Assembly: GCA_947494095.1 (NCBI GenBank)
Contig: CANLTI010000027.1
Location: forward strand, 1-62,899
Source of the DNA: an uncultured Pseudomonadales bacterium
GTDB taxonomy: Bacteria; Pseudomonadota; Gammaproteobacteria; Pseudomonadales; Cellvibrionaceae
Direction of reading: 5' to 3'
DNA length: 62,899 bases
Shown here: positions 8,646-18,377 of the stretch, one piece after another
Layout: every line of letters starts with the position of its first letter
Position numbering within the stretch: position 1 is the stretch's first letter
Position numbers and translations under genes: made by a program
The notes under the pieces: model-generated
Seen by the model: the letters and a program-made list of their open reading frames with translations, nothing else
Told to the model about the DNA's origin: nothing
Database searches by the model: none

Positions 8646-10064
8646 ATGAGTATTAATATGAAGACGGTCGGATTTTCTAGTATGCTTATTATTTTGGGGG
8701 CTGCTTTACATACCAATGCCTATTCGGCGCAGGGAGGTAAAGCTAGTTTTAATGCTAAATTTGATAAAAGTAATATTGCTCATTCAGATATTATTTTGCG
8801 TAAAAAACTCGCACAGCACGGTATTGTGCCTGTTCAACCGCCTGCACAACAAAATCCAGCCGTGGTGGCACTTGGGCAGAGTTTGTTTTTTGATAAAGAG
8901 CTCTCTGGTCGCCGTAATATCTCGTGTGCTACGTGTCACAATACTACTTTAGGCTCGGCCGATGCCCAAAGCCAGTCGCGTGCACAAGGGGCTATAGGTT
9001 TAGGCCCTAGCCGGCGTCAAAAGGGTGACGAACGCTTTGATTTTTTACCTCGTAATGCTTTAAGTCTTTGGAATCGCGGTGTTTCGGGTTGGGATGTGAT
9101 GTTTTGGGATGGCCGATTATCGGGTAATTCAAGTATTGGCTTTACTTCACCTGCTGGTAGCGATACACCACAAGATTTTACTAACGCGTTAGGCGCATTT
9201 AGTGCCTTTCCTATTACACCAGATGAAGAGATGAGGGGCTTTACCGGGCAGCTAGATGTTTTTGGACAGCCGAATGAGTTAGGTGCATTAAGTGACGATG
9301 ACTTTGTGCAAATATGGGATTCCATTACTGCTCGCATTGTCAATAATGATGGTTACGATGAGTTATTGCAAAATGCCTACCCTTATACCGCAGAAAAGGA
9401 TATTGATATTGTCGATATCAGCAATGCCATAGGGGCATTTATGACCGAGGCATTTACAGCGTTAAACTCTCCATTTGATGAGTATCTTGCGGGTGATAGT
9501 GAAGCAATGTCACCAAGCGCTAAGCGTGGAGCTATTTTGTTTTATGGCCGAGCGAATTGCGTTGCTTGCCACTCTGGTAATTTACAAACTGATTTATCAT
9601 TTCATAATATTGCGGCTCCTCAAGTAGGTACCGGCCGTGGTGATGCAGCCCCGCTTGATTTAGGGCGCGGCGCTATTACTGGTAATAGCGATGAGGACTT
9701 CCAATTTCGAACACCGTCATTGCGCAATATTGAGCTTGAGGCACCTTACTTTCATAATGGTGCATACGATAAGCTGGAGGATGCTATTAGGCATCACCTT
9801 AATCCAGCCGCCGCTATCGCCGCTTATGACCCTACGCAAATAGAATTTGAATTAGTTACCGGTGCCTTTGAAAATGATCGTACAACCTTAAGGCGTATTT
9901 TTAGTACTTTGGCACCAGAGCTTAAGCCTACGGGTGGTCGAATTACAGAATCAGAAGTGAAAGATATATTGTCTTTTATGGGGGCATTAACCGATCCGTC
10001 ATCACTTAATTTACATGATGTTATTCCTAATGCTGTTGCTAGCGGTTTGCCGATTCCTGATTAA
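8646..10064 (+). CDS. Di-haem cytochrome c peroxidase (MauG/CcpA family), 472 aa
   Basis: Periplasmic c-type cytochrome of the bacterial di-haem peroxidase family. A signal peptide covers about residues 1-28 (ending near NAYSAQ). Two haem-binding CXXCH motifs are visible: CATCH at Cys94-His98 and CVACH at Cys305-His309. Family landmarks are LFFDKELSGRRNISCATCH near the first haem and FRTPSLRNIELEAPYFHNG near the end. At 472 aa it is longer than a classic CcpA (about 330), so it is closer to MauG-like members; it may act on a protein or organic substrate rather than only on H2O2. AGGA at 8632-8635 sets the start. No c-type cytochrome partner is adjacent. Confidence 0.85.
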   Translation: MSINMKTVGFSSMLIILGAALHTNAYSAQGGKASFNAKFDKSNIAHSDIILRKKLAQHGIVPVQPPAQQNPAVVALGQSLFFDKELSGRRNISCATCHNTTLGSADAQSQSRAQGAIGLGPSRRQKGDERFDFLPRNALSLWNRGVSGWDVMFWDGRLSGNSSIGFTSPAGSDTPQDFTNALGAFSAFPITPDEEMRGFTGQLDVFGQPNELGALSDDDFVQIWDSITARIVNNDGYDELLQNAYPYTAEKDIDIVDISNAIGAFMTEAFTALNSPFDEYLAGDSEAMSPSAKRGAILFYGRANCVACHSGNLQTDLSFHNIAAPQVGTGRGDAAPLDLGRGAITGNSDEDFQFRTPSLRNIELEAPYFHNGAYDKLEDAIRHHLNPAAAIAAYDPTQIEFELVTGAFENDRTTLRRIFSTLAPELKPTGGRITESEVKDILSFMGALTDPSSLNLHDVIPNAVASGLPIPD

Positions 10065-10264
10065 TCACGGCAGCGTGTCTTGTCGGTCAACTGAATATAT
10101 ATTGCTCATGAAGGGTTAAAAATACATTTCGATACACGCTATAGGCACTACATTGTGTGGACTCAACGTCTATATTTTGTTTTGGCTACCGTGTATTGGG
10201 ATGTTTTTATTTGTCATATGATGGTGTTAGCTCTTTTAGTTGATGCGTTGTAATCTTTAGGTTT

Positions 10265-10422
10265 CATAGGTTGTAACTATTCAACCGAACCCAAAAAACC
10301 CTCTCAGCAGGGTGCTGATGGGTTATTTTCTGGGCATTTAAGCGCACATGGATGGCTTGAGCGGCCCAGCAAATGATTTCTTGGCGCCCGATTTCCGCAC
10401 CTCTGAATAGTTATCATAGGTT
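10265..10422 (+). mobile_element. MITE-like element, copy C (short form with perfect 8-bp duplication)
   Basis: Element 10273-10414 (142 bp), ends GTAACTATTCA and TGAATAGTTAT. Both flanks are CATAGGTT (10265-10272 and 10415-10422). It lacks the roughly 150-bp hairpin cassette of the long copies: the left and right arms join directly near GCGCACATGGATGGCTTG. The subterminal ACCCT/AGGGT hairpin is present. Confidence 0.92.
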
Positions 10423-10472
10423 TCAGCTGTTATGCTTTATTTTTAAAGCGAAAAGACCAAGAGGAGCTTGCT

Positions 10473-10664
10473 ATGACTAAAAAGCACGTAGCTTTTGAAA
10501 TTGAAAAAGAGACTAAAAATAGTGTGAGATATAAAGAAATACCAGAGGCTGGACAGCCTCCGATTATTGGATCATTGTATGTACAAAAGTGGTTTGCAGG
10601 CAATGCTAAAAGCGTGACTATGACCATTGAGCTAGACCCTGCAAGTCAGGCCACTGCTGACTGA
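10473..10664 (+). CDS. Small conserved protein of unknown function (63 aa)
   Basis: A short soluble protein starting MTKKHVAFEIEKETKNSVRY with a conserved-looking core (EIPEAGQPPIIGSLYVQKWF). A strong ribosome binding site (AAGAGGAG) precedes the ATG at good spacing, and the composition is balanced and charged, so it is very likely translated. I recall short proteins with this pattern as conserved hypotheticals in marine gammaproteobacteria, but no function is known to me. It stands alone between a MITE copy and a gene-poor stretch. Confidence 0.65.
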   Translation: MTKKHVAFEIEKETKNSVRYKEIPEAGQPPIIGSLYVQKWFAGNAKSVTMTIELDPASQATAD

Positions 10665-10925
10665 GCTGGTTGGGCTTAGGCGTGTGCCCTTAGGCATTCC
10701 AAAGCGAAAAGTGATTGTTAGCGTATTATAGGGTGGCCTTGAACAGTGATAGCTCAACAATATTGAGTCATAGCATAAAGATTACCCATTTTAAGCATGC
10801 CAAGCTATTGGCATGATGAACGGAGTGATGGCTTATAACCTTTTAAAGTACTGATAATTGACGCACAGAATAACCTTGCTGGGCTAGATACACTTTCATT
10901 TTGTCTCAATGGCTCGATTTTTATT

Positions 10926-11528
10926 ATGCTTTTTTGTCAGCTCCTTTATCAGCTTTCTCCTATAAGACGCATGGTGATTAAACCTGCGCGCGCTAAGTTG
11001 TCAGTTGTTCAGCCCATAGGTAAATATAAAGCGGCCAGTAAAGGTGTGTTGGCTCGCAAGTACGCGCTTGCCCGCCATCAAGCAGGGGTGGCTATGATTG
11101 AGATGGTCGCTAGCGTTACCTTGGTGGGTTCTGCGGCAGCCGTTGTTATGAGCCAACAGCAAAGCACGCAAGAGCTGGCTGTACGAGCACAAGCTCAATT
11201 AAGTGCTGCTGCTATTAATAGTGCGGTTAATTTGCAGCAAGCTAAGTGGGCTGTGGGCGGCAGTAGCAAAAGCCCTTTGCATTTTAGTGCGACGGGTATT
11301 GTGATGGGTTTAGATGCCAATCCTGTTGCGAGCCCGCAAGATTGCCAGGCGCTATGGCAGCATTTGGTGGTTGAGCAGCCAACGTTAGCCGACGCACAGC
11401 AGTATTGGCGTGCGGCGCCAGAGCCTAAAGTAGGTTCTGTTCGTTGCCAGTTTACGTATCATCATTATCAGTTGCCCACCATAGCAGTGTTTTATAATAC
11501 GGGTACCGGCCGCGTAAGCTTTAACTAG
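10926..11528 (+). CDS. Type IV pilin-like (prepilin) protein, orphan, 200 aa
   Basis: Carries a class III prepilin signal: a basic leader ending HQAG, then VAMIEMVASVTLVGSAAAVVM, with Gly at -1 and Glu at +5 followed by a hydrophobic helix. Processing by the prepilin peptidase would place it in the inner membrane or a pilus. Two cysteines in the C-terminal part could form the usual disulphide. The start is uncertain: the first ATG gives a 55-residue leader, ATG 10971 gives 40 and GTG 11046 gives a typical 14; none has a good ribosome binding site. It lies far from the pilin cluster at 39287-42191 and has no pilus genes beside it. Likely a minor pilin or pseudopilin. Confidence 0.6.
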   Translation: MLFCQLLYQLSPIRRMVIKPARAKLSVVQPIGKYKAASKGVLARKYALARHQAGVAMIEMVASVTLVGSAAAVVMSQQQSTQELAVRAQAQLSAAAINSAVNLQQAKWAVGGSSKSPLHFSATGIVMGLDANPVASPQDCQALWQHLVVEQPTLADAQQYWRAAPEPKVGSVRCQFTYHHYQLPTIAVFYNTGTGRVSFN

Positions 11529-11600
11529 CTACTTTTCCGTAAGTCAGCTCATTTAGCCGTTGCTCGGCGTGGGTACCTGATGAGATTTCAAAAAAACACG

Positions 11601-11711
11601 TAGATATCCTTATTTTCTCCGCAAGGCGCTCGCTGGGGTGTGTAACGCTTTGAGCAACGCTAGAAAACACCTATTATTGGATCATGTATTTTTTCCTCGT
11701 TCCTTAAGTGG
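11601..11711 (+). repeat. Second interspersed repeat family, copy 1
   Basis: Shares TTTTCTC-GCAAGGCGCTCG, GTAACGCTTTGAGCAACGC and ATTATTGGAT-ATGTATTTTTTCCTCG with 26201-26381. It lacks the AGGA hairpin cassette present in that copy: GAGCAACGC is followed directly by TAGAAAACACC. The surrounding spacer 11529-12076 holds nothing else recognisable. Confidence 0.7.
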
Positions 11712-12076
11712 CGTTTTTAGCTCTTATAGTTCACAGGTTATTAATGCTTTGTGTAATGCAGCGGTAGAGTCATTATTGGTTGATTGCTTCCTGCATTGAG
11801 TGTGCCGCGCTATATATTCCGATGAGTCACGTTAGTACCCCTCTGCCTTAAAGCTAGGCGTTACATTTGTTGGTCTATCAACCGAGTGCTTTGGGTGTAA
11901 CGAATACAAATATCGCTTGTGTAAATATCGCTTAGCCTTTGTGGTTTAGTGCGCCATTGTTTTATGTATCGCACTGGGTTTTGGCTTGCTGTTGTACCTA
12001 TTGGCTTGCAGTGGCGTACACTTCATTGATAGATGTTATTAGTGTTAATAAATATAATTACTCATGTGAGGGCATT

Positions 12077-13888
12077 ATGGCCGATTACCAAGCACCGACT
12101 TTAGACCTTCAGTTTTTACTGAAGCATATTATTCATGCGCAAGAGTTATGGCCGCAGTTAGGCTTAACCGATGCCGACCCCGATACCGCCAAAGCGATAC
12201 TCGAAGAAGCTGCAAAGTTGTGCGAGCAGGTGATTGCGCCTATCAATCGCGAGGGCGATGAGGTGGGCAGTAAGCTAGTTGACGGTAAAGTGATCGTGCC
12301 TGAGGGCTTTAACGAGGCCTATAGCGCTTACTGTGAAGGTGGCTGGGGCGCCCTAGGTGGCGATCCTGCTTACGACGGCATGGGTATGCCTAAAAGTTTG
12401 GTTGCCTGTGTAGAGGAGATGTTGCAAGGCGCTAATATGGCTTTTGGCTTGGCCCCAATGCTGACAGCGGGCGCGTGTTTGGCGTTAAATGCGCACGGTA
12501 GTGAAGCCTTAAAGCAGCAGTATTTACCTAAAATGTATAGCGGCGAATGGGCTGGAGCCATGGATCTAACCGAGCCCCATGCGGGGACCGATTTAGGGCT
12601 CATTCGCACAAAGGCTGTACCTGAAGAGGGTAGCGCCAGTGCTGACGGAGTTCAAAGCTATAAAGTTAGCGGCACCAAGATTTTTATTACTTGGGGCGAG
12701 CACGATATGGCCGAGAATATTATCCACTTAGTTTTGGCCAAGCTACCTGATGCCCCTGCGGGCTCTAGGGGGATATCGTTATTTTTAGTCCCTAAATTTA
12801 TTCCTAATAGCGATGGCAGTATAGGCGAGCGCAATAGCTTTAGTTGCGGCGCGCTAGAAAAGAAAATGGGCATCAAAGCATCGGCAACCTGCGTGATGAA
12901 TTTTGATGGCGCTAAAGGTTGGTTAGTCGGCGAGCCCAACAAAGGCTTGGCTGCTATGTTCACCATGATGAACTACGAGCGCTTAACCGTGGGTATTCAG
13001 GGGGTTGCTGCGGCAGAGGCCAGCTACCAAGTTGCGCGTGACTACGCCAAAGATCGAGTGCAAAGCCGTAGTGTAACCGGCGTTAAACAGCCCGAGCTAG
13101 AAGCCGATCTTATTATTGTTCACCCAGATGTACGCCGCATGTTATTGCATATGCGTGCCTTTAATGAAGCTGGCCGTGCTTTTTACTTGTATGTGGCTAA
13201 GTATTTAGATATTGCCAAATATAGCAAAGACGACAGCGCCAAAGCCGAAGCCGAAGGTCGCGTGGCTTTATTAACGCCTGTTGCCAAGGCCTTTATGAGT
13301 GATATGGCCTTGAGTGCCGCAATAGAGGGTCAGCAGGTGCTTGGCGGCCACGGTTTTATTCGTGAATGGGGGCAAGAGCAATATGTGCGTGATATTCGTA
13401 TTACTCAAATTTATGAGGGCACTAATGGTATTCAAGCGCTAGATTTACTGGGCCGTAAAGTAGTCGGTAATAAAAGTGTTTGGCTGAAGGCCTTTTTGGA
13501 TGAAGTAATAGCATTTGCCACAGGTGAGTTGACTGATGAGCTAAAAGCACAGGGCCAGTTGTTGGTTGAGCACGCTGAGGTTGTGGCAGCTGTTGCAGAT
13601 GAGCTTGGCCAGCGTGCGACGACAAACCCAGAAGTAATTGGCGACAGCGCTACTGACTTTTTACATTTGCTCGGTTTAGTCTCTTATGGTTATTTATGGC
13701 TGAAGATGGCTCAGGCCTCTACCACGATAAACGGTAGTGATGAAGAGTTTAGTGCCGACTACTTACAAGCGAAGCGCCATGTTTGCACTTACTATTTTAA
13801 TCGCGAGTTACCAAAGGCTAATTTCCTTGTGCAACGCATACAAGCCCAAACAAATGACTTGATGGGTATGGGTGCTGAGCTCTTTTAG
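12077..13888 (+). CDS. Acyl-CoA dehydrogenase, large DmdC/FadE-like type, 603 aa
   Basis: FAD-dependent alpha,beta-dehydrogenation of an acyl-CoA. The start ATG at 12077 (MADYQAPTLDLQFLLKH) is chosen because family members begin this way; the frame is open 138 bp further upstream. About 600 aa, with an N-terminal extension (about 1-75) and an extra C-terminal domain, is the layout of DmdC-type enzymes. The catalytic glutamate motif IYEGTNGIQALDL is present with Glu447. Members act on medium- or long-chain acyl-CoA or on methylmercaptopropionyl-CoA; the substrate here is not decidable. Single-gene unit with its own terminator. Confidence 0.88.
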   Translation: MADYQAPTLDLQFLLKHIIHAQELWPQLGLTDADPDTAKAILEEAAKLCEQVIAPINREGDEVGSKLVDGKVIVPEGFNEAYSAYCEGGWGALGGDPAYDGMGMPKSLVACVEEMLQGANMAFGLAPMLTAGACLALNAHGSEALKQQYLPKMYSGEWAGAMDLTEPHAGTDLGLIRTKAVPEEGSASADGVQSYKVSGTKIFITWGEHDMAENIIHLVLAKLPDAPAGSRGISLFLVPKFIPNSDGSIGERNSFSCGALEKKMGIKASATCVMNFDGAKGWLVGEPNKGLAAMFTMMNYERLTVGIQGVAAAEASYQVARDYAKDRVQSRSVTGVKQPELEADLIIVHPDVRRMLLHMRAFNEAGRAFYLYVAKYLDIAKYSKDDSAKAEAEGRVALLTPVAKAFMSDMALSAAIEGQQVLGGHGFIREWGQEQYVRDIRITQIYEGTNGIQALDLLGRKVVGNKSVWLKAFLDEVIAFATGELTDELKAQGQLLVEHAEVVAAVADELGQRATTNPEVIGDSATDFLHLLGLVSYGYLWLKMAQASTTINGSDEEFSADYLQAKRHVCTYYFNRELPKANFLVQRIQAQTNDLMGMGAELF

Positions 13889-13934
13889 TTTGTATGACTA
13901 TAGGCTATTACTACCTGTAGAAGCAAAGTGATTT

Positions 13935-13973
13935 AAATACCGCCTTTGGGGAGCCTAAGGCGGTATTTTTTTA
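13935..13973 (+). terminator. Rho-independent terminator after the acyl-CoA dehydrogenase
   Basis: Stem AAATACCGCCTT (13935-13946) with AAGGCGGTATTT (13957-13968), followed by a T-run. Confidence 0.88.
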
Positions 13974-14127
13974 AGCTTCTTATGCCGGTACGCCGGTATT
14001 GTTGCATAGCTACGGCCTTACCATAATCAGTCTATAGTTTGCCTTGTTGTGGCGGCTGTTATCAGAATAAACCGCCAGTATTATTGTGCTACCTTATTAT
14101 TTGTGATCTATATTCGCGGCAAAAAAA

Positions 14128-14256
14128 ACCATCTTAAAAGTCTCACATATTACTATCTTAAAGGTATCACGTATTACTATCTTAAAGATCTTACGTATTA
14201 CTATCTTAAAGGTCTCATGTATTGCCTTTAAAACCATCTTAAAAGTCTCACATATT
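14128..14256 (+). repeat. 24-bp tandem repeat array (four units plus one separated)
   Basis: Four consecutive 24-bp units (14128-14223) related to ACTATCTTAAAGGTCTCACG, then a 9-bp gap and a fifth unit (14233-14256). A sixth degenerate unit follows. Units differ at several bases, so this is an old array. It lies in a 600-bp gene-free spacer upstream of the lipoprotein gene. Confidence 0.85.
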
Positions 14257-14494
14257 GTCGTTAAAACCAAATCTAAAGGATCTTTTTAGTCTCACATGAC
14301 CTAATTTGTGTCTTCCCATATAAGTCTTTTAATGATCCTTATGTGCCATAAGGCGCACTTATAAGGCGCATTAGCTAATTGGTTCTATGATGAGGCTTCC
14401 CGATTTAATGGGACGGTACTAATTCACAAACACTTCCTGGGTTTTCTGACATAGTGTACGAACAAATCTTAGCGACTCGGACATTGAGGTGCAT

Positions 14495-17002
14495 ATGCTC
14501 AACATAATACGAAAATCCTTTACACAGTCTTGGGTTAAATCGGTTCAACGATTAAGTTGCATTGGTTTAGCTTCCGTTTTACTCATCAGTTGTGCCGGAG
14601 ACGAAGATGCGCTATCTAGCAGTGCCGCTTCAGAACCGGTGAGTAGCGTTGCTTCATCAATGCCTACACCCGTTTCATCGGTAGCGGCCTCTTCGGCGCC
14701 TGCGCCTGTTAGTAGTGCCGTACAGTCTTCTTCAGTGGCAATGGTGCCACCTAATACTGGTCAGTGTAGTAATCGCGCTGAATGTCGAGTGACTTGGCCG
14801 CAAGCAACTAGCTGTAGAAATAAAGCCACTGAAAATAGTGTCTGTATCTGCTCGGGTACACGTTGTGATGCACCAACACCGGCGAGTGTGCCTGCCAGCA
14901 GCTCTAGTGTCAGTAGCCAAGCGGCAAGTTCATCTACCGGTGGTTTATCTGCACAAGCACAGCGCGGTAAAGATTTTTACGAAGCGCAGTGTGTATTATG
15001 CCATGGCCCATCGGGCGATGGCGGCGGTGCAGGGCAAACGTCTTTCTTGGAGTCTATTACTGTTGGCACTATGGTGAGCAAAACAGCAATTAGCATGCCT
15101 TTGCAAGATGCAACGCTGTGTAACCTAAACTGCGCTAAAGATATCAAAGCATGGTTGGTTGGCGTACATAATATTGATACCGGCAATAATTCAAGTGATG
15201 ATACCAGTTCAAGTACACCGGCTCAGAGCTTTCAAATTAGACGCAGTAATGCTGAAGATGTTTATCGCCGTGCCTCTGTTTTGTTAGGGCAAGGTATACC
15301 GAGTGTTGAGGCTCTCGAAGAAGTGAAGGGCGCTAACTATGCCGACCTAAAAACCAAGCTTAAAGGTTTAATGACCGGTAATGGCTTCAGGCAGTTTATT
15401 AAAACAGGTGCAAATGACCAGCTATTAATGCGTGGTATTGAAGGTGTTGATTATCGTTTTTGGTTCTTAAACTATTACCCTAAATTTAAAGGGTTAGTTG
15501 ACGCTGAGGCCAATCGATTTGTATATGACCTTGCTTTGGTAAAGGAGCTTCGCGAAGAGCCTTTAGAGCTAATTCACCATGTTGTTAAGAACAACTTGCC
15601 ATACACCGAGATTCTAACCGCTGACTACACCATGGTGTCTCATGAGATGTCACGTTTGTATAACTATCCTACTCCAGTAGCCAAAGGCCGATGGATCAAA
15701 GGTAAAAATACCGGCCAACACGTTTCTACGGCTAACGGCCTGCCTTCTAAAGATTGGAATAACTCACGCTTACTCGAGTTTCCGCATGTTGGCGTATTGT
15801 CATCGATGGCTTATCTCAACCAGTATCCTTCTACGGCCACTAACCGTAACCGTGCTCGCTCACGCTGGACGATGTATCACTTTTTAGGCTACAACATTGA
15901 AGCCTCGGCGCCGCGTGTAAAAATAGACGATGCCGACGATGCTGATAACCCCACGTTAAATAACCCTGCGTGTACTATTTGCCATATTACTATGGACCCT
16001 ATCGCTGCTGGCTTCCAAGACTTTAGTGATAAAGGGATATACCGCTACAGTAATAAAGCGCTCGACTCGCTCAGCCGTGAATATAAACAGACTGATTTAT
16101 ATGAAGTTGGTCAAACCTGGTATGCCGATGTACTACCCGCTGGCTTTAATGGCGAGGATAAACCTCAAGGTGAAGAGCCTTTACGTTGGTTAGCTGAAAA
16201 ATTGGTTGATGACCCACGTTTTGGCCCTGCTGCAGTTAAGTTTTGGTGGCCTGCTGTATTTGGCGAAGAGCTTTATGCAACTAAATCAGACGAAGAGCTT
16301 GTTAAGCAGCAAGAGTTTGTTGTTGAGGTAGTACGTAAGTTTAAAAACAGTAATTGGAACTTAAAAGACTTACTGGCTAACTTGTTGTTATCGGACTGGT
16401 ATCGGGCGAAAAACTTGGCGGGTGACGGTGATAATACTGAGGCGCCATTAACTTACTCGGGTAACCGCTTGCTAACGCCTGAAGAGATGGTCACTAAGCA
16501 AAAGTCATTGTTTGATAATGCCGGATTGTACGATGCTAACCATAACGGTGCCTTCGGCGGTATTGATTCGATTAATATTGAATCGCGTGATCGCAACATG
16601 AACGTTGTGAAAATGAATGTTGTTAAAGCTAACGCATACCGTGAAAGCTGCTCTATCGCCTTTAAAGACTTCGAAAAGCCTAAAGCAATGCGTACTTTGT
16701 TTCCGTTAGTTGAATTAGCCGATACGGGAGAGCAAAAAATTAGAGCGCAGTTAGTGCATTTACATGAGCGCTTATTAAATGAGCGTCACGCCCCTAATGC
16801 TAAAGCAATTAATGAGGCGTATGCATTATTCACCACGCTTAAGGCAAATGCACAAACCCGCGGCGATAAGCGCTTGATTGGCAACGATCATCTTTGTATT
16901 GGCGAAGGTAATAAAAATAATTTCGATACGAAATTTACCTTTTCTGCCTGGAAGGGCGTACTTGTCGCCTTGTCATCTGATTACCAGTTTATTACTGAAT
17001 AG
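14495..17002 (+). CDS. Cytochrome-type lipoprotein with poly-serine linkers (835 aa)
   Basis: An outer-envelope lipoprotein: the N-terminus ends in a lipobox LISC (Cys33). Then come a serine/alanine-rich linker (about 35-90), a small six-cysteine segment, a second serine linker and a c-type haem motif CVLCH (166-170) with GPSGDGGG behind it. A long domain follows with a second haem-like motif CTICH (493-497) in ACTICHITMDPIAAGFQDF, a pattern seen in DUF1588/DUF1592-type cytochrome proteins. ATG 14495 has GAGG at 14486-14489; a GTG at 14489 would overlap that site. It is followed 11 bp later by a Tat-exported protein, so the two probably form an operon. Function unknown; redox chemistry in the envelope is inferred from the haem motifs. 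Confidence 0.7.
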   Translation: MLNIIRKSFTQSWVKSVQRLSCIGLASVLLISCAGDEDALSSSAASEPVSSVASSMPTPVSSVAASSAPAPVSSAVQSSSVAMVPPNTGQCSNRAECRVTWPQATSCRNKATENSVCICSGTRCDAPTPASVPASSSSVSSQAASSSTGGLSAQAQRGKDFYEAQCVLCHGPSGDGGGAGQTSFLESITVGTMVSKTAISMPLQDATLCNLNCAKDIKAWLVGVHNIDTGNNSSDDTSSSTPAQSFQIRRSNAEDVYRRASVLLGQGIPSVEALEEVKGANYADLKTKLKGLMTGNGFRQFIKTGANDQLLMRGIEGVDYRFWFLNYYPKFKGLVDAEANRFVYDLALVKELREEPLELIHHVVKNNLPYTEILTADYTMVSHEMSRLYNYPTPVAKGRWIKGKNTGQHVSTANGLPSKDWNNSRLLEFPHVGVLSSMAYLNQYPSTATNRNRARSRWTMYHFLGYNIEASAPRVKIDDADDADNPTLNNPACTICHITMDPIAAGFQDFSDKGIYRYSNKALDSLSREYKQTDLYEVGQTWYADVLPAGFNGEDKPQGEEPLRWLAEKLVDDPRFGPAAVKFWWPAVFGEELYATKSDEELVKQQEFVVEVVRKFKNSNWNLKDLLANLLLSDWYRAKNLAGDGDNTEAPLTYSGNRLLTPEEMVTKQKSLFDNAGLYDANHNGAFGGIDSINIESRDRNMNVVKMNVVKANAYRESCSIAFKDFEKPKAMRTLFPLVELADTGEQKIRAQLVHLHERLLNERHAPNAKAINEAYALFTTLKANAQTRGDKRLIGNDHLCIGEGNKNNFDTKFTFSAWKGVLVALSSDYQFITE

Positions 17003-17013
17003 GAGCCTATATC

Positions 17014-18273
17014 ATGAACAGACGCGATTTATTAAAGATGAGTGGTATGGCCTTGGCCGCCGGTAGTGCTCCTGCAACACGGCTTTGGGCTGCACCTGCA
17101 GACTACCAAGGGCAGTTTTTGATTCAGATGCAGGTCAGAGGCGCTTGGGATGTTGCTAGTTATTGCGACCCTAAGTTGAATAAAGGCGGAAAAGTCATAA
17201 ATAATTGGGCCAAAACCAAGGGTATACAGACAGCGGGTAATATTGCTTATGCACCCTTTGCGAATAATGCTGAATTATTTGACAAGCATCATGACAAGAT
17301 GCTTGTCATTAACGGTGTTAATAGCTATACCAACGGCCACAGTGCTGGCCAGCAATATAACTTTACCGGTTCTACACAAGCGGGTTACCCTAATTTATCG
17401 GCCGCTTTTGCCTCGACATTGCAAGATGATTTCCCTATGCCTTTATTGGTTAACGGGGGCAGTTTTTCGAGTGGTGACGTGATTGTACCTACACGTTTAG
17501 GTCGTGACATTGATACTTTTAATACGTTATTAGAACCTAATGCTTCGAGGACTAAGCAGTATTTACCTGATGAAGATATTGCTGCGATTGATGCGTTTCG
17601 TAAAAAGCGTGCACGCGATAACTTGAGCAAGGCCAGTATTGAAGCAGATAAGCGTTTTTTGAAGGACTTCTTAAATGCAAATAAAAGCTTTCCTAACTTT
17701 GCTGAGTTTAAGCGTGTACTCGATATGGTGGATACCACCGGTTTTGATATGCGTGAAAACCTCAACCAGCAAATGCTCTATGCGTTAGTGGGCTTTAAGT
17801 CGGGTACATCGGTGTCTGCCGATACGGTTATTAATGCATTTGATACGCACAGTGATCACGATAATTTACATGCTGCGCGCTTAACCAAAGCAAACAATGC
17901 TATTGCCTTTGCTTGGGAGGTTGCCGAGCAATTGGAGATTACGGATCGATTAAATATGTTTATCGGATCTGACTTTGCTCGCACCCCTTGGTATAACTCT
18001 GGTGGCGGTAAAGACCATTGGCCAATTGGCAGCGCGATTATTATGAAGTCTGGCGTTAACTGGACTGATCGTGTTGTAGGTAAAACAGATGACGGCTTAA
18101 AAGCATATAAGTTAAACCCCAATAACTTACGACGTGATGATGCCAATGGTGTTATTTTAGAGTCGAAGCACGTTATGGCGTTTGGCCGCAGGCTTATGGG
18201 TATTGAAAGTAACCCACTGATGCGTAATTTTGATTTGCGTACCGAAGATGTTGACTTTAAATTTGACTATTAA
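17014..18273 (+). CDS. Tat-exported protein, DUF1501-like, partner of the cytochrome lipoprotein (419 aa)
   Basis: Begins MNRRDLLKMSGMALAAG, a twin-arginine signal, with cleavage expected near LWAAP, so it is exported folded. The body has the feel of DUF1501/alkaline-phosphatase-like proteins: an early QVRGAWD segment, GHSAGQQYNFTGS, FIGSDFARTPWYN and KDHWPIGSAIIM, with His and Asp residues that could bind metal. TAGGAGCC precedes the ATG. Pairs of DUF1501 and DUF1592-class cytochrome genes are common in planctomycetes and some gammaproteobacteria, so co-function is likely, but the reaction is unknown. A terminator follows. Confidence 0.65.
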   Translation: MNRRDLLKMSGMALAAGSAPATRLWAAPADYQGQFLIQMQVRGAWDVASYCDPKLNKGGKVINNWAKTKGIQTAGNIAYAPFANNAELFDKHHDKMLVINGVNSYTNGHSAGQQYNFTGSTQAGYPNLSAAFASTLQDDFPMPLLVNGGSFSSGDVIVPTRLGRDIDTFNTLLEPNASRTKQYLPDEDIAAIDAFRKKRARDNLSKASIEADKRFLKDFLNANKSFPNFAEFKRVLDMVDTTGFDMRENLNQQMLYALVGFKSGTSVSADTVINAFDTHSDHDNLHAARLTKANNAIAFAWEVAEQLEITDRLNMFIGSDFARTPWYNSGGGKDHWPIGSAIIMKSGVNWTDRVVGKTDDGLKAYKLNPNNLRRDDANGVILESKHVMAFGRRLMGIESNPLMRNFDLRTEDVDFKFDY

Positions 18274-18304
18274 ATAGACGCTTGTATTAGCCTTTGTATT
18301 GAGT

Positions 18305-18342
18305 GAGCCCCCAGCATACGTTATGTGCTAGGGGCTTTTTTT
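18305..18342 (+). terminator. Rho-independent terminator of the cytochrome/Tat operon
   Basis: AGCCCC-CAGCATA stem arm pairs with TATGTGCT-AGGGGCT around a short CGT turn, followed by seven T residues. Confidence 0.85.
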
Positions 18343-18377
18343 GGCGTGTAGTGACTGTATAAGTGCTAAAAACAGCG

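Noticed and set aside
14049..14231. 60-codon ORF with YYYLK repeats
   Set aside because: It is the tandem repeat read in frame (24 bp equals 8 codons); no ribosome binding site and no family.
14128..14256. 24-bp repeats as a CRISPR array
   Set aside because: Units join directly with no unique spacers, they vary between copies, and no cas gene is near. It is a plain tandem repeat.
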